Shown piece after piece: positions 56,323 through 64,000 of a stretch of 64,000 nt of DNA. Numbering within the stretch: the first letter of the stretch is position 1; each line of letters begins with the position of its first letter. The translations under genes and the position numbers were made by a program. The stretch is from an uncultured Oscillospiraceae bacterium (GTDB taxonomy: Bacteria; Bacillota; Clostridia; Oscillospirales; Oscillospiraceae): the NCBI GenBank assembly GCA_947631395.1, contig CANRLF010000001.1, forward strand, positions 62,001-126,000, read 5' to 3'. A model generated the notes under the pieces. It was not told the origin of the DNA, made no database searches, and was given only the letters and a program-made list of their open reading frames with translations.

Positions 56323-57333
56323 ATGAAGTACGTGAAATTAGGTAAATCCGATCTGACTGTCTCACGCATCTGCATGGGGTGCATGGGATTTGGCAACGCC
56401 GCCACGGGACAGCACAGCTGGACGGTGGACGAGGCGCGGACACGGGAGATCATCAGGCGTGGGCTTGATTTGGGAATCAACTTTTATGATACCGCGATTG
56501 TGTATCAGAACGGGACAAGTGAGCAGTATGTGGGTCGGGCGCTGCGGGATTTCGCGAAGCGGGATGATGTTGTAGTCGCCACGAAATTCACGCCCCGGAC
56601 GCGGGAGGAGATAGACGCGGGGGTCAGCGGGCAGGAGCACATCGAGAATTATCTCAATCAGAGCCTTCGCAATCTCGGCATGGACTATGTGGATCTTTAC
56701 ATCTATCATATGTGGGACTACCACACGCCAATGGAGGAGATCATGGAGGGGCTGAATAACGCGGTCAAGGCAGGGAAGGCCCGGTATATCGGTATCTCCA
56801 ACTGCTTCGCGTGGCAGCTGGCAAAGGCCAATTTCTATGCTCGCGAACATGGGCTGACGGAGTTTGTGTCCATTCAGGGGCACTACAACCTGATCGCCCG
56901 GGAGGAGGAGCGGGAGATGGCTCCCTTTTGCAAAGATCAGAATATCGCCATGACGCCGTACAGCGCCCTGGCGGGCGGGCGGCTGTCCAAGCGCCCCGGT
57001 GAGACCTCAAAACGTTTGCAGGAGGACGCCTACGCGAAATTTAAGTACGACGCTACGGCGGAGGCGGACGGCAGGATAATCGCCCGGGTGGCGGATCTGG
57101 CGGACAGGCGGGGCGTGTCTATGACGGAAATCTCTCTGGCGTGGCTGCTGACGAAGGTGACGGCCCCGGTGGTGGGGGCCACGAAGCTTTCACACGTGGA
57201 GGGCGCGGCGAAGGCTGTGGAGCTGGAGCTGACGCGGGACGAGATCGAATATCTGGAAGAATTGTATGTGCCTCACGCCTTAGTGGGTGTGATGGCGCAG
57301 AACGGCAAACAGAAGGCCGGAAATGTAGTTTAA
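56323..57333 (+). CDS. Aldo/keto reductase
   Basis: A 336-residue NADPH-dependent oxidoreductase with the full catalytic set D56, Y61, K88 and H129 (INFYDTAIVYQNGTSEQYVG; VVATKF; YIYHMWDYHTP). The C-terminal cofactor segment APVVGATKLSHVEGAAKAV is typical. It belongs to the YajO/AKR group and probably reduces an aldehyde or quinone. It lies 10 bases downstream of the TetR gene and 25 bases before the next gene, in the same operon. The start follows AGGGGGGTACAG. Confidence 0.94.
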   Translation: MKYVKLGKSDLTVSRICMGCMGFGNAATGQHSWTVDEARTREIIRRGLDLGINFYDTAIVYQNGTSEQYVGRALRDFAKRDDVVVATKFTPRTREEIDAGVSGQEHIENYLNQSLRNLGMDYVDLYIYHMWDYHTPMEEIMEGLNNAVKAGKARYIGISNCFAWQLAKANFYAREHGLTEFVSIQGHYNLIAREEEREMAPFCKDQNIAMTPYSALAGGRLSKRPGETSKRLQEDAYAKFKYDATAEADGRIIARVADLADRRGVSMTEISLAWLLTKVTAPVVGATKLSHVEGAAKAVELELTRDEIEYLEELYVPHALVGVMAQNGKQKAGNVV

Positions 57334-57358
57334 AATTCAAATATAGGAGGAAAACGAC

Positions 57359-58114
57359 ATGGAAAAAATCACACAGACCGCGGGTAGAAATCAGCTTGGC
57401 ACCTTTGCGCCGGATTTCGCCCACTTCAATGACGACGTGCTTTTTGGCGAGAACTGGAACAACTGGGACATCGACCTCAAAACCCGGTGCATCATCACCG
57501 TGGTGGCGCTGATGAGCTCCGGTATCACGGATTCGTCTCTCATCTACCATCTGGAAAACGCCAAGGCCCACGGCGTGACGAGGGCGGAGATCGCGGCCAT
57601 CGTGACACACGTGGGCTTCTATGTGGGCTGGCCCAAGGCGTGGGCGGTGTTCAGGTTGGCGAAGGACGTTTGGAACGAGGCGGAGCCGGAATTGACGGAG
57701 AAGGACAGGTATCAAAACACCATTCTTTTCCCCATCGGTGGGCCCAACGACGGATTTAAGCAGTATTTCAGCGGGCAGAGCTACCTGGCGCCCGTGTCCC
57801 GTGAGCAGGTGGGCATCTTCAACGTGACCTTTGAGCCGGGGTGCCGGAATAACTGGCACGTCCACCACGCGGACAAGGGCGGCGGACAGATTTTGATCTG
57901 CGTCGGCGGTCGGGGGTATTATCAGGAGTGGGGCAAGGAAGCCGTGGAGATGCGCCCCGGCGACTGCGTCAACATCCCCGCGGGCGTCAAGCACTGGCAC
58001 GGGGCCGCGCCGGACAGCTGGTTTTCCCATTTGGCTATCGAGGTGCCGGGAGAGAACGGCCGGAGCGAGTGGTTGGAGCCGGTGGATGATGAACAATACG
58101 GAGGCTTGAAATGA
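57359..58114 (+). CDS. Carboxymuconolactone decarboxylase-cupin fusion protein
   Basis: A 251-residue fusion. Residues 1-105 are an AhpD/carboxymuconolactone decarboxylase domain (FGENWNNWDIDLKTRCIITVVALMSSG; GVTRAEIAAIVTHVGFYVGWPKAW). They lack the CxxC pair of AhpD. Residues 140-240 are a cupin with NNWHVHHADKGGGQILICVGGRG and PAGVKHWHGAAPD, so it has the histidine ligands of a metal. It is common in gut bacteria next to aldo/keto reductase and flavodoxin genes. The reaction is unknown; it may detoxify small electrophiles. The start follows AGGAGGAAAACGAC and the end overlaps the flavodoxin gene by four bases. Confidence 0.9.
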   Translation: MEKITQTAGRNQLGTFAPDFAHFNDDVLFGENWNNWDIDLKTRCIITVVALMSSGITDSSLIYHLENAKAHGVTRAEIAAIVTHVGFYVGWPKAWAVFRLAKDVWNEAEPELTEKDRYQNTILFPIGGPNDGFKQYFSGQSYLAPVSREQVGIFNVTFEPGCRNNWHVHHADKGGGQILICVGGRGYYQEWGKEAVEMRPGDCVNIPAGVKHWHGAAPDSWFSHLAIEVPGENGRSEWLEPVDDEQYGGLK

Positions 58115-58806
58115 AAAAGATCACAGCAATTCTGCTGGCGGCTATGATGGTCATGTCCCTTGCGGCCTGCGGCGGGGAACATGACAACACCGAATCGCCA
58201 CAAAACGGTACGGAGGCCCCGTCCAACGAAGAAAATGAAAGCCAGCAGTCCGGCGGTACGAACGATAGGACGCCGGAGAGCTCAACAGCTGAGCCGAGCC
58301 AAGGGCCGGAGGGCGGCAAAATCCTTGTTGCCTATTTCTCCGCCACAAACAACACCGAGGGCATTGCACAGAAGCTGGCGCAGGGCCTGAGCGCGGACAT
58401 CTATGAGATCGTACCGGAGGAGCCGTATACGGACGAGGACCTGAATTATGGCAGCTCCGGGAGCCGCACCTCGCGGGAGCAAAATGATCCCGGCGCCAGG
58501 CCGGCCATATCCGGTTCGGTGGAGGACATGGAGCAGTACGATGTGGTGTTCATCGGCTACCCCATCTGGTGGGGCGAGGCGCCGCAGATTATGAGCACCT
58601 TTATCGAGAGTTACGACTTCTCCGGCAAGACGCTGGTTACGTTCTGCACATCGGGGAGCAGTGGATTCGGCAGGAGCGATGAGGCTCTGCGTTCCGCCGC
58701 CGGCGGAGCGACCTGGCTTGAGGGGCACCGCTTTTCCGCAGGAGCTTCCGCAGATGATGTGATGGGGTGGGCAAACGGGCTTGATTTGAACTCTGAGGGA
58801 GAATAA
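58111..58806 (+). CDS. Flavodoxin-domain lipoprotein
   Basis: A 231-residue exported lipoprotein. MKKITAILLAAMMVMSLAAC is a lipoprotein signal with C20; a Ser/Glu/Gln-rich spacer (22-68) follows. Then a flavodoxin_4-type domain: ILVAYFSATNNTEGIAQKLAQ (phosphate loop for FMN), DVVFIGYPIWWGEAPQIM (around the isoalloxazine) and TFCTSGSSGFGRS. So it is an FMN protein on the outer face of the membrane. It overlaps the previous gene by four bases (ATGA) and ends the operon. No clear terminator is seen before the convergent gene at 58845. Confidence 0.92.
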   Translation: MKKITAILLAAMMVMSLAACGGEHDNTESPQNGTEAPSNEENESQQSGGTNDRTPESSTAEPSQGPEGGKILVAYFSATNNTEGIAQKLAQGLSADIYEIVPEEPYTDEDLNYGSSGSRTSREQNDPGARPAISGSVEDMEQYDVVFIGYPIWWGEAPQIMSTFIESYDFSGKTLVTFCTSGSSGFGRSDEALRSAAGGATWLEGHRFSAGASADDVMGWANGLDLNSEGE

Positions 58807-58844
58807 ATCAAACATGGCGGCGAGGACAGGCAGACCGTAGGCAC

Positions 58845-60674
58845 CTACTGCGTATACTCGACCTGCTCGATCGCGTATCCGCCTAGGCCGTCCAGGGTTA
58901 TCAGCGTTCCGCCGCGCTGGGCGGTCTTGTGGGCGATGCCGGGGTAGGCGAGAAAGTCGATGGATTTGGAGTAAATGAGGTCCACGCCCATATAGTTGAC
59001 GCCCAGGTTGTTCAAGTGGTCATGGCCCACAAAGACGGCCTGGGTGCTTTTTTCCTCCAAAATGGCATTGAAAAAGCCGCTGTCGTTATCAGGACAGCTC
59101 ACGCCCTCGCCGCTCTCCCCGAAGAGATACCGGGCCGACGGGTCCCCGCGCTCAAGGGCGTCGGCGGCGTCGGCAAAGGCGCGAAAGGGGATGTGCATAA
59201 ATACGAAGGAGGGCACGGTATGGCCTGCCTCGCCCTCGAGGGCGTCCACTGTTTCGCGGTACCAGTCGATCTGGTCGGCGTGGACGGAGTCATAGTCGTT
59301 GATCTCGGAGCTGCCCTTAACGTAGTCGTTGGAGTCAACGAGGAAGCACACACGATCCAGGCTCCCGTTGGGGTTTTCGATACGGAGGAGCTGGTTATAC
59401 CGCCCGTAAATATCCGGCTGGGTGTCGGCGTAAAGCAGGGGACAGGCCGGGTCATTCTTCATTTGACGGAAAATGCCGTTCAGAGTTTTGACATCGTACT
59501 TGGCGATGAGCTCCGTGTCGTGGTTGCCGTAGACAAAGCCCCAGGGGATACCCACGTTGTTCATAAACTCCGCCAGCTGCCAAAGTGGCACCAGATTGTT
59601 GGTGCTGAAGCTCTGGAGGGGGATTGGGTAGACCAGGTCACCGGTGATGATTATAAGGTCCGGCTGGGTCCATTTTATGAGGTCGTAGCAGGTGTCAAAG
59701 GCCCGCCGGTCGAGGCCGATGGTGGTGACGCTTCCGCCGATGTGGGTGTCCGTGAGCTGAAGAATTTTAAACCCCTCATGGTCGGCCCGGAGGGTGTAGA
59801 CGCCGGTTTCCGGGTCGTAGGTTGCTTCGCTGTGATGCTCAAAGACCGAGTAGTCCATGGCGGCGATGTAATGGCCGTTATAGTTGGTGCCGTCCAGAAT
59901 GACGGAGAGGCCCGCAAGCAGCAGTATCGCCAGGGACGCAAGGCTCGTAAGTCTCACCGTCAGCCGCTTACGTTTGAGGTAGGCGTAGGGCCGCAGGGGT
60001 GGGTTGATGAATATCCTGACCGCGAAATATCCCGCCGCCAGCAGGAGGACGGGGAGGTAGAGGACGAGGCTTTCAAAAATGACCGCGCTCGCTATGTAGA
60101 GCGCCAGCACAACGACCCAGTATATGGCCCACCGCGTAAGGGCCAACCGCCGCTCACGGAGGGGGTCCGGGGCGTACGATACGTCCACGTCCGGCACAAG
60201 CTCCGGCTCCACGCGGGCAAGGCGAAGCCGTCCCAGGCCCCAGAACGCGGCCAGAAACGCCGCGGGGCAGGAAATGACCAGCGCGATAACGGGGACGATC
60301 CGGTCACCGGCCAGAAGTGCCGTCAGGAAGGATGCCGCCCAGACGGTACACGCCGTCAGGATCCTCAAGCGGGTCAGACGGGAACGCTCGAAGCTCAAAT
60401 AGTCTAACGCCGCGCGGGTGACCTTTATCTTTTCGTTAAAAGGGTTGTGAAACCAAAGAACGGCAAAGAGCACCGCAAGTGCCGGAACGGTCAGAAAGCC
60501 GCCGCTCACGAAAAAACGCAGGATGGATTTAAGCTCTGTGACTGTGCGCGCCTGACGGCCGCTCACGGCCCAGGCGGTGAGTAAAAGCGCCGCGCACCCT
60601 AACGCCGCCCCGGCGTAAGAAATACGGGCCAGCGCCTTTTCCATGCGTTTTAAATCGTAGATGTCCTTATCCAT
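58845..60674 (-). CDS. Membrane-anchored metallophosphoesterase
   Basis: A 609-residue membrane protein. Its first 270 residues hold about seven hydrophobic segments in pairs; the rest is a calcineurin-like phosphoesterase with LQLTDTHIGGSV, IITGDLVYP, VYGNHDTELIAKYD, HIPF and GHDHLNNLGVNYMGV, the full set of metal ligands. The active part may face either side; the substrate is unknown. An ATG ten codons earlier (60704) overlaps the -10 box TATAAT and would not be in the transcript, so the ATG at 60674 behind GGTGAG is chosen. The gene lies just downstream of the tRNA-Arg terminator on the same strand. Confidence 0.85.
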   Translation of the reverse strand: MDKDIYDLKRMEKALARISYAGAALGCAALLLTAWAVSGRQARTVTELKSILRFFVSGGFLTVPALAVLFAVLWFHNPFNEKIKVTRAALDYLSFERSRLTRLRILTACTVWAASFLTALLAGDRIVPVIALVISCPAAFLAAFWGLGRLRLARVEPELVPDVDVSYAPDPLRERRLALTRWAIYWVVVLALYIASAVIFESLVLYLPVLLLAAGYFAVRIFINPPLRPYAYLKRKRLTVRLTSLASLAILLLAGLSVILDGTNYNGHYIAAMDYSVFEHHSEATYDPETGVYTLRADHEGFKILQLTDTHIGGSVTTIGLDRRAFDTCYDLIKWTQPDLIIITGDLVYPIPLQSFSTNNLVPLWQLAEFMNNVGIPWGFVYGNHDTELIAKYDVKTLNGIFRQMKNDPACPLLYADTQPDIYGRYNQLLRIENPNGSLDRVCFLVDSNDYVKGSSEINDYDSVHADQIDWYRETVDALEGEAGHTVPSFVFMHIPFRAFADAADALERGDPSARYLFGESGEGVSCPDNDSGFFNAILEEKSTQAVFVGHDHLNNLGVNYMGVDLIYSKSIDFLAYPGIAHKTAQRGGTLITLDGLGGYAIEQVEYTQ

Positions 60675-60702
60675 CCCGGCGCTCACCGTCCTTTCTGTTA
60701 CC

Positions 60703-60730
60703 ATTATACCGCTTTGTCAGATAAAATCAA
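60703..60730 (-). promoter_or_regulatory. Promoter of the membrane phosphoesterase gene
   Basis: On the minus strand TTGATT (60730-60725) and TATAAT (60708-60703), with a 16-base spacer. Confidence 0.6.
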
Positions 60731-60764
60731 AAAACCCCGGAATCCATACGGAATCTGGGGTTTT
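60731..60764 (-). terminator. Terminator of tRNA-Arg
   Basis: On the minus strand, ACCCCAGATTCC pairs with GGATTCCGGGGT around a short loop, followed by a T-run, right after the tRNA CCA end. Confidence 0.85.
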
Positions 60765-60841
60765 TGGTACGCCCGATGCGATTCGAACGCACGACCTTCA
60801 GAGTCGGAGTCTGACACTCTATCCAGCTGAGCTACGGGCGC
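60765..60841 (-). tRNA. tRNA-Arg (anticodon CCG)
   Basis: A full 77-base tRNA on the minus strand, including an encoded CCA end. The acceptor stem is GCGCCCG with CGGGCGT (a G-U first pair). The anticodon arm TCAGA-CTCCGAC-TCTGA gives anticodon CCG, which reads the arginine codon CGG, common in this window. The T-arm contains GTTCGAATC. No integrase or other sign of a mobile element is seen beside it. Confidence 0.95.
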
Positions 60842-61010
60842 GTTTGGGTGGCGTATGTAGTAATATAACAGATTGGGGAGGGAATTTCAAGTGCAAATCA
60901 GATTTTTGAGAGAGATTTTTTGCCGTCTTATATTTCCGCGGGTTGCATTTCAAAGAGAAGCATCCAAACAGTAGTCAGGAATACATTTCAGAAAACGGAT
61001 TTTCATTATT

Positions 61011-62192
61011 TCATCGTTCTTCCCGATACTCCCTCGGAGTGAGGCCGGTTTGTGCTTTGAAGACGCGGGTGAAGTGGCTCTGGGAGGAGAAGCCCAGATA
61101 GTCGGCTATGCTGTCGAGACTCCTCTCGGAGTGGGCGAGAAGGCGTTTGGCCTCCTGAATCTTTATATTCCTTATAAAGTCGGTGAGGGTGACACCCTGC
61201 TGGGCTTTGAATTTAGTGGATAGGCTGCTGCGGTTCATATAGAGCGACCGGGCGACGTCCTCGGTGTGGATAGGCTCGGAAAGGTGACGGCGGACATATG
61301 CCGTTACTTTTTTCGCAAGTTCGCCCACGGCCCCGCATTCACGGACGTAAGATACCTCGTTGGTGTAGCGCCGCACCATGTCAAGCTGAAGCTTTGACAC
61401 CGAGTCCAAGGAAGTGAGGAGCTCGCATTTTCTTATGAAGGAGTCGCTGAGCCGGAGAGCATCGTCCACCTCCAGACCCCCGTCAATGGCGGCACGAGAG
61501 ACCAGTGTCGCCGTGACCGTGAAAATATTTTTTTCCTGTCTCATAGTTTCAGCGGAGGTTTGGCCCGCGCGGATCGGCGGTGCGGAGCCTGCCCAGGTGT
61601 CCAGCTTTTCCACATCGCCGGAGCGGACTATGTCCAGAATCTCCCGCTCGGCCCGGTATGCGTTATAGATGTCCACGTTGTTGCCGGGTTCGACGTCGGA
61701 GAGATCCTCCGATGGCACGGGAACAGACTTCGGTTCCTGCAGATCGGTTATCTTCAGATCCCGCAGCTCAAGCTTTTCTCCGGTGAAGACATAGTGGAGC
61801 ATGCAAAGGATCGTCAGAAGAAAATCCAAAGGCAGGGGCAGGATCGCCTCCATGGAAGTCACAAATTCCTTGACTTCATCCTTTGGAACACCCAGCTCAA
61901 AAGCAAGTCTGCGTGTTTCGGGTCCGGTACGGGGGATCTGGCGCGTGGGGCCAAAAACGAGAAGCGTTTCGCCGCGTCGGACTGTGCCGTAAAAATCAAA
62001 GTCGTCCGTGACCACGTAGCCAACCGGGGAGGGAAGTGAGAGTATATTTTCCTCATACTTTTTTATAGGGTCGTATTTAAGAGGCATTGCGCTAAAAAAG
62101 AACACCTTTTTCCGCCTCTCATATACCCTTGCGGGGACGCTTGAAAGCCTCCCTATGGTAGTACAAAGATATTCGTAATCAAAACCTGTCAC
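61011..62192 (-). CDS. AraC-family transcriptional regulator
   Basis: A 393-residue regulator. The last 100 residues are the AraC DNA-binding part: IHTEDVARSLYMNRSSLSTKFKAQQGVTLTDFIRNIKIQEAKRLL and SLDSIADYLGFSSQSHFTRVFKAQTGLTPREYR. The first 290 residues do not look like a cupin; a PocR-like or GAF-like sensor is possible (FYGTVRRGETLLVFGPTRQ). GTG 62192 is preferred because AAGGAGG lies seven bases before it; ATG 62213 would place that site inside the gene. It is divergent from the sugar symporter and rhamnosidase genes and probably controls them. Confidence 0.88.
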   Translation of the reverse strand: MTGFDYEYLCTTIGRLSSVPARVYERRKKVFFFSAMPLKYDPIKKYEENILSLPSPVGYVVTDDFDFYGTVRRGETLLVFGPTRQIPRTGPETRRLAFELGVPKDEVKEFVTSMEAILPLPLDFLLTILCMLHYVFTGEKLELRDLKITDLQEPKSVPVPSEDLSDVEPGNNVDIYNAYRAEREILDIVRSGDVEKLDTWAGSAPPIRAGQTSAETMRQEKNIFTVTATLVSRAAIDGGLEVDDALRLSDSFIRKCELLTSLDSVSKLQLDMVRRYTNEVSYVRECGAVGELAKKVTAYVRRHLSEPIHTEDVARSLYMNRSSLSTKFKAQQGVTLTDFIRNIKIQEAKRLLAHSERSLDSIADYLGFSSQSHFTRVFKAQTGLTPREYREER

Positions 62193-62258
62193 AGTCTCGC
62201 CTCCTTGCGCCATTTTGCAACAATTCTATCACAATTACAACATATATACAAGACGGCG

Positions 62259-62308
62259 TTAGGCAAAAGTGATAAAATAAATATATAGATGGGCAGCTAT
62301 TTGCCTAA
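62259..62308. promoter_or_regulatory. Inverted repeat and promoter-like sequence before the symporter gene
   Basis: TTAGGCAAA (62259-62267) and TTTGCCTAA (62300-62308) are a perfect 9-base inverted repeat, 41 bases centre to centre. TTAGGC (62259-62264) and TATATA (62282-62287), 17 bases apart, form a weak promoter toward the symporter. It may be the AraC-type binding region. Confidence 0.5.
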
Positions 62309-62332
62309 ATTCACGAAATGGAGCTGTGGCAG

Positions 62333-63783
62333 ATGGGTTCGAAGACATTATTCGCGCACCCCGCGCTGACCTCGCGCATCCAAGGCGCATCGGTGACAAA
62401 AAAGGAACAGTGGCTTGGGTATCTTGTGGGACCCACCGGCGCACTCCTTTTAGGCGCCGTGCTGTCAAACTTTTTGAATGTCTATTATACCGATGTTTTG
62501 AAGCTGACCGGTGTTTGGGGAGGAGCGTTTCTGGCGGTATTCCCTATCATTTCTAAGGTGTTAGACGCAGTCACAAACGTGCTGATGGGGCAGATCATTG
62601 ACCGCACCCGGACGAAGGAGGGTAAGGCCCGACCGTGGCTTCTGCTTTCGGCAGTGCTTGTGCCGGTGACAGGTATCCTGCTGTTCACGGTGCCATCCGG
62701 TTCTGAGACGGTCCAGGTCATCTGGGTCATGCTGTCCTACAATCTCTTTTACTCATTTGCTTTCACCATCTACAACATGAGCCACACGATGATGGTACCG
62801 CTCGCGATTCCAAGGAGCGCGGAAGTCTTTCGGTATTCAATAACGTGGCCTCCGTGATGGTGTCCGGCATCATCGTGGCCCTCGTGTTCCCCATGGTTGT
62901 ACTTCCGGCAATGGGCGTCAACAAGTCTGCGTGGATCGTGACTATGAGCGTCATATCCATTCTTGCCCTTCCCTTGACGTTGTTGGAGTATTACTACACA
63001 AAGGAACGTGTGACGGAGGAAAGCGGCGGGGAAACCGGTGAGTCTGTCTCCGTGGGCCGTCAGCTCAAAGCTCTGCTGACAGACAGATACTGGGTGGTAA
63101 TAATCCTCTATTTTCTCATCTATACCTTGGGTACGAATTTGAAAAACGTCTCCCTTTTCTATTATTGCAGCTACGTGCTGGGCTCCTACAATGACGGCAT
63201 AACACAGACCATGGTGTCCGTTATCGGGGGCATCCCTATGGGTATCGGCATCTTCGCTGTGTGGCCTCTGGCAAAGAAGTTTGGTAAGCGCAATGTCACC
63301 GCGGCGGGATTTGTGCTCTACGCCATCGGTGGAGCCGTGTGTCTTCTGGCACCCCGGAACATGGTTGTGGTACTCATCGGCCAGTTCATCAAGAACATCG
63401 GCGGACTGCCCTGCGCTTATGTGTTTATGGCGCTGTTTGCCGATGTGCTCGATCACATTGAGTGGAAGGCGGGCTTCCGCTGTGACGGTATGTCCGCGTC
63501 AGCTTACAGCATTATCCTCACCGTCCGCTCTGGAATTGCCAACGGTTTGTTTAATATGTGCCTGTCCTCCGCCGGCTACAAGGCCCCTATTTTCGACGAG
63601 GTCACACAGCAAACCGTGGCGTATACCCAAAACGCCTCTACGCAGAATGTGTTTATCTTTTTCTTCCTGGGCCTTGAGATCATCACAGCCGTCATCATGA
63701 TCGCGCTTCTCCTGTTTTTGAACGTCGAGAAAAACCTGCCCAAGGAGCAGGCGGAGATAGCCGCAAGGAAGGGGCACAAATGA
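62333..63783 (+). pseudogene. GPH-family sugar:cation symporter interrupted by a frameshift
   Basis: A glycoside-pentoside-hexuronide transporter of 12 membrane helices. Its first part (to base 62857) reads [30 protein letters not shown] ... [13 protein letters not shown], then MMVPL at 62790-62803. From there the frame gives nonsense, but the other frame from 62803 continues as [19 protein letters not shown] and on to 63783. So a net loss of one base (or of seven) near 62800 breaks the gene. The rest is normal for the family. It could also be an assembly error. It sits before a GH78 rhamnosidase gene, so rhamnosides are a likely substrate. The start is uncertain (ATG 62333 behind GGAG, or GTG 62393). 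Confidence 0.82.
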
Positions 63784-64000
63784 GAGCGGGCAGACTCAGA
63801 TGCGAATACCTTATTGACCCCATCGGTATAGATATTCCCCATCCTCGCCTCATGTGGAACTGCGAGGGCGGCATCACCCAGACGGCGTGGCAGATCGTCA
63901 CGGAGGAGTGGGATTCCGGGAGGGTGGAGGGCTCCGCCATGCACGCCGAATACCCGCTGCCGCTCAAAAGCCGTGAGGTCGTCCATTGGAGGGTGCGGCT
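63780..64000 (+). CDS. GH78 alpha-L-rhamnosidase, N-terminal part (runs off the window)
   Basis: The frame starts at ATG 63780, overlapping the symporter stop (ATGA), and is open to the window end. The visible 73 residues, LRCEYLIDPIGIDIPHPRLMWNCEGGITQTAWQIVTEEWDSGRV and then SREVVHWRVRL, match the first domain of bacterial alpha-L-rhamnosidases, in its standard form, whereas the enzyme at 41167 has a divergent start. With the symporter and the AraC gene it marks a second rhamnoside cluster. The catalytic barrel lies outside the window. Confidence 0.88.
   Translation, partial: MRAGRLRCEYLIDPIGIDIPHPRLMWNCEGGITQTAWQIVTEEWDSGRVEGSAMHAEYPLPLKSREVVHWRVR

Noticed and set aside
58929..60407. 492-residue plus-strand open frame
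   Set aside because: Antisense to the membrane phosphoesterase, whose motifs are all in place on the minus strand.
60765..60841. tRNA as an integration site of a mobile island
   Set aside because: No integrase, direct repeat of the tRNA end or other phage gene is visible in the neighbouring sequence.
1..64000. CRISPR array or Cas genes
   Set aside because: No set of regularly spaced repeats and no Cas-like protein was seen; the repeats found are dispersed palindromes.

Overview
The window is a G+C-rich stretch of a low-GC-lineage (Firmicutes-type) anaerobe, most likely a gut member of class Clostridia, perhaps Oscillospirales. Reasons: Gram-positive style lipoproteins, strong AAGGAGG ribosome sites, OmpR-type two-component genes, PlsY, a DUF1540 protein, a membrane pyrophosphatase, indolepyruvate:ferredoxin oxidoreductase with phenylacetate-CoA ligase (amino-acid fermentation), and a very large plant-glycan locus. 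Ile ATA and Arg AGG codons are common despite the high G+C. I cannot name the species.

Layout. 1-2.5 kb: end of threonine synthase, DUF1540 protein, cytosolic phosphoesterase, ribosomal protein L31. 2.8-6.3 kb, minus strand: response regulator, sensor kinase, PlsY and a diacylglycerol-type glycosyltransferase, i.e. an envelope-lipid operon. 6.4-6.7 kb: a foldback repeat element. 6.8-10.7 kb: a hybrid histidine kinase and a degenerate HD-GYP-like protein. 10.7-12.4 kb: an Asn/Gly/Thr-rich lipoprotein and a RelB-like antitoxin with a zeta/COG4185-type kinase toxin. 12.6-17.3 kb: aminotransferase, class II aldolase behind a structured leader, and a P-type ATPase homologue that lacks the phosphorylated aspartate. 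17.3-20.1 kb, minus: small protein, nitroreductase-like protein and two tandem RadC paralogues, one without an intact metal site. 20.3-29.9 kb: potassium-type membrane pyrophosphatase, the iorA-iorB-paaK-ACT operon, a phosphoribosyltransferase, and citrate synthase between two MarR-type regulators.

30-54 kb is a carbohydrate locus. A divergent AraC-GH39 fusion regulator faces a roughly 21 kb run of sixteen plus-strand genes with short gaps or overlaps: a sugar ABC transporter (ATPase, permease, binding lipoprotein, permease), GH1, SGNH esterase, GH43, GH78, GH3, nucleoside-hydrolase-like protein, beta-phosphoglucomutase, GH2, HAD phosphatase, a second GH3, mannonate dehydratase and a fructuronate-reductase-like SDR. 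This set implies import and intracellular dismantling of a branched oligosaccharide or plant glycoside that carries rhamnose, pentose, beta-glucosyl/galactosyl and uronic acid units.

54-58.8 kb: an XRE membrane protein with a broken companion, then a TetR-controlled redox operon (flavin reductase, TetR, aldo/keto reductase, carboxymuconolactone decarboxylase-cupin, flavodoxin lipoprotein) with two matching operator palindromes. 58.8-62.2 kb, minus: membrane phosphoesterase, tRNA-Arg(CCG), AraC regulator. 62.3-64 kb: a GPH-type sugar symporter interrupted by a frameshift, then the start of another GH78 rhamnosidase, the beginning of a second sugar cluster.

Several proteins here look like pseudoenzymes that keep their fold but lose catalytic residues (P-type ATPase, HD-GYP, RadC, one receiver domain, half of the ABC ATPase). 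All assignments come from reading the sequence; no database search was run.
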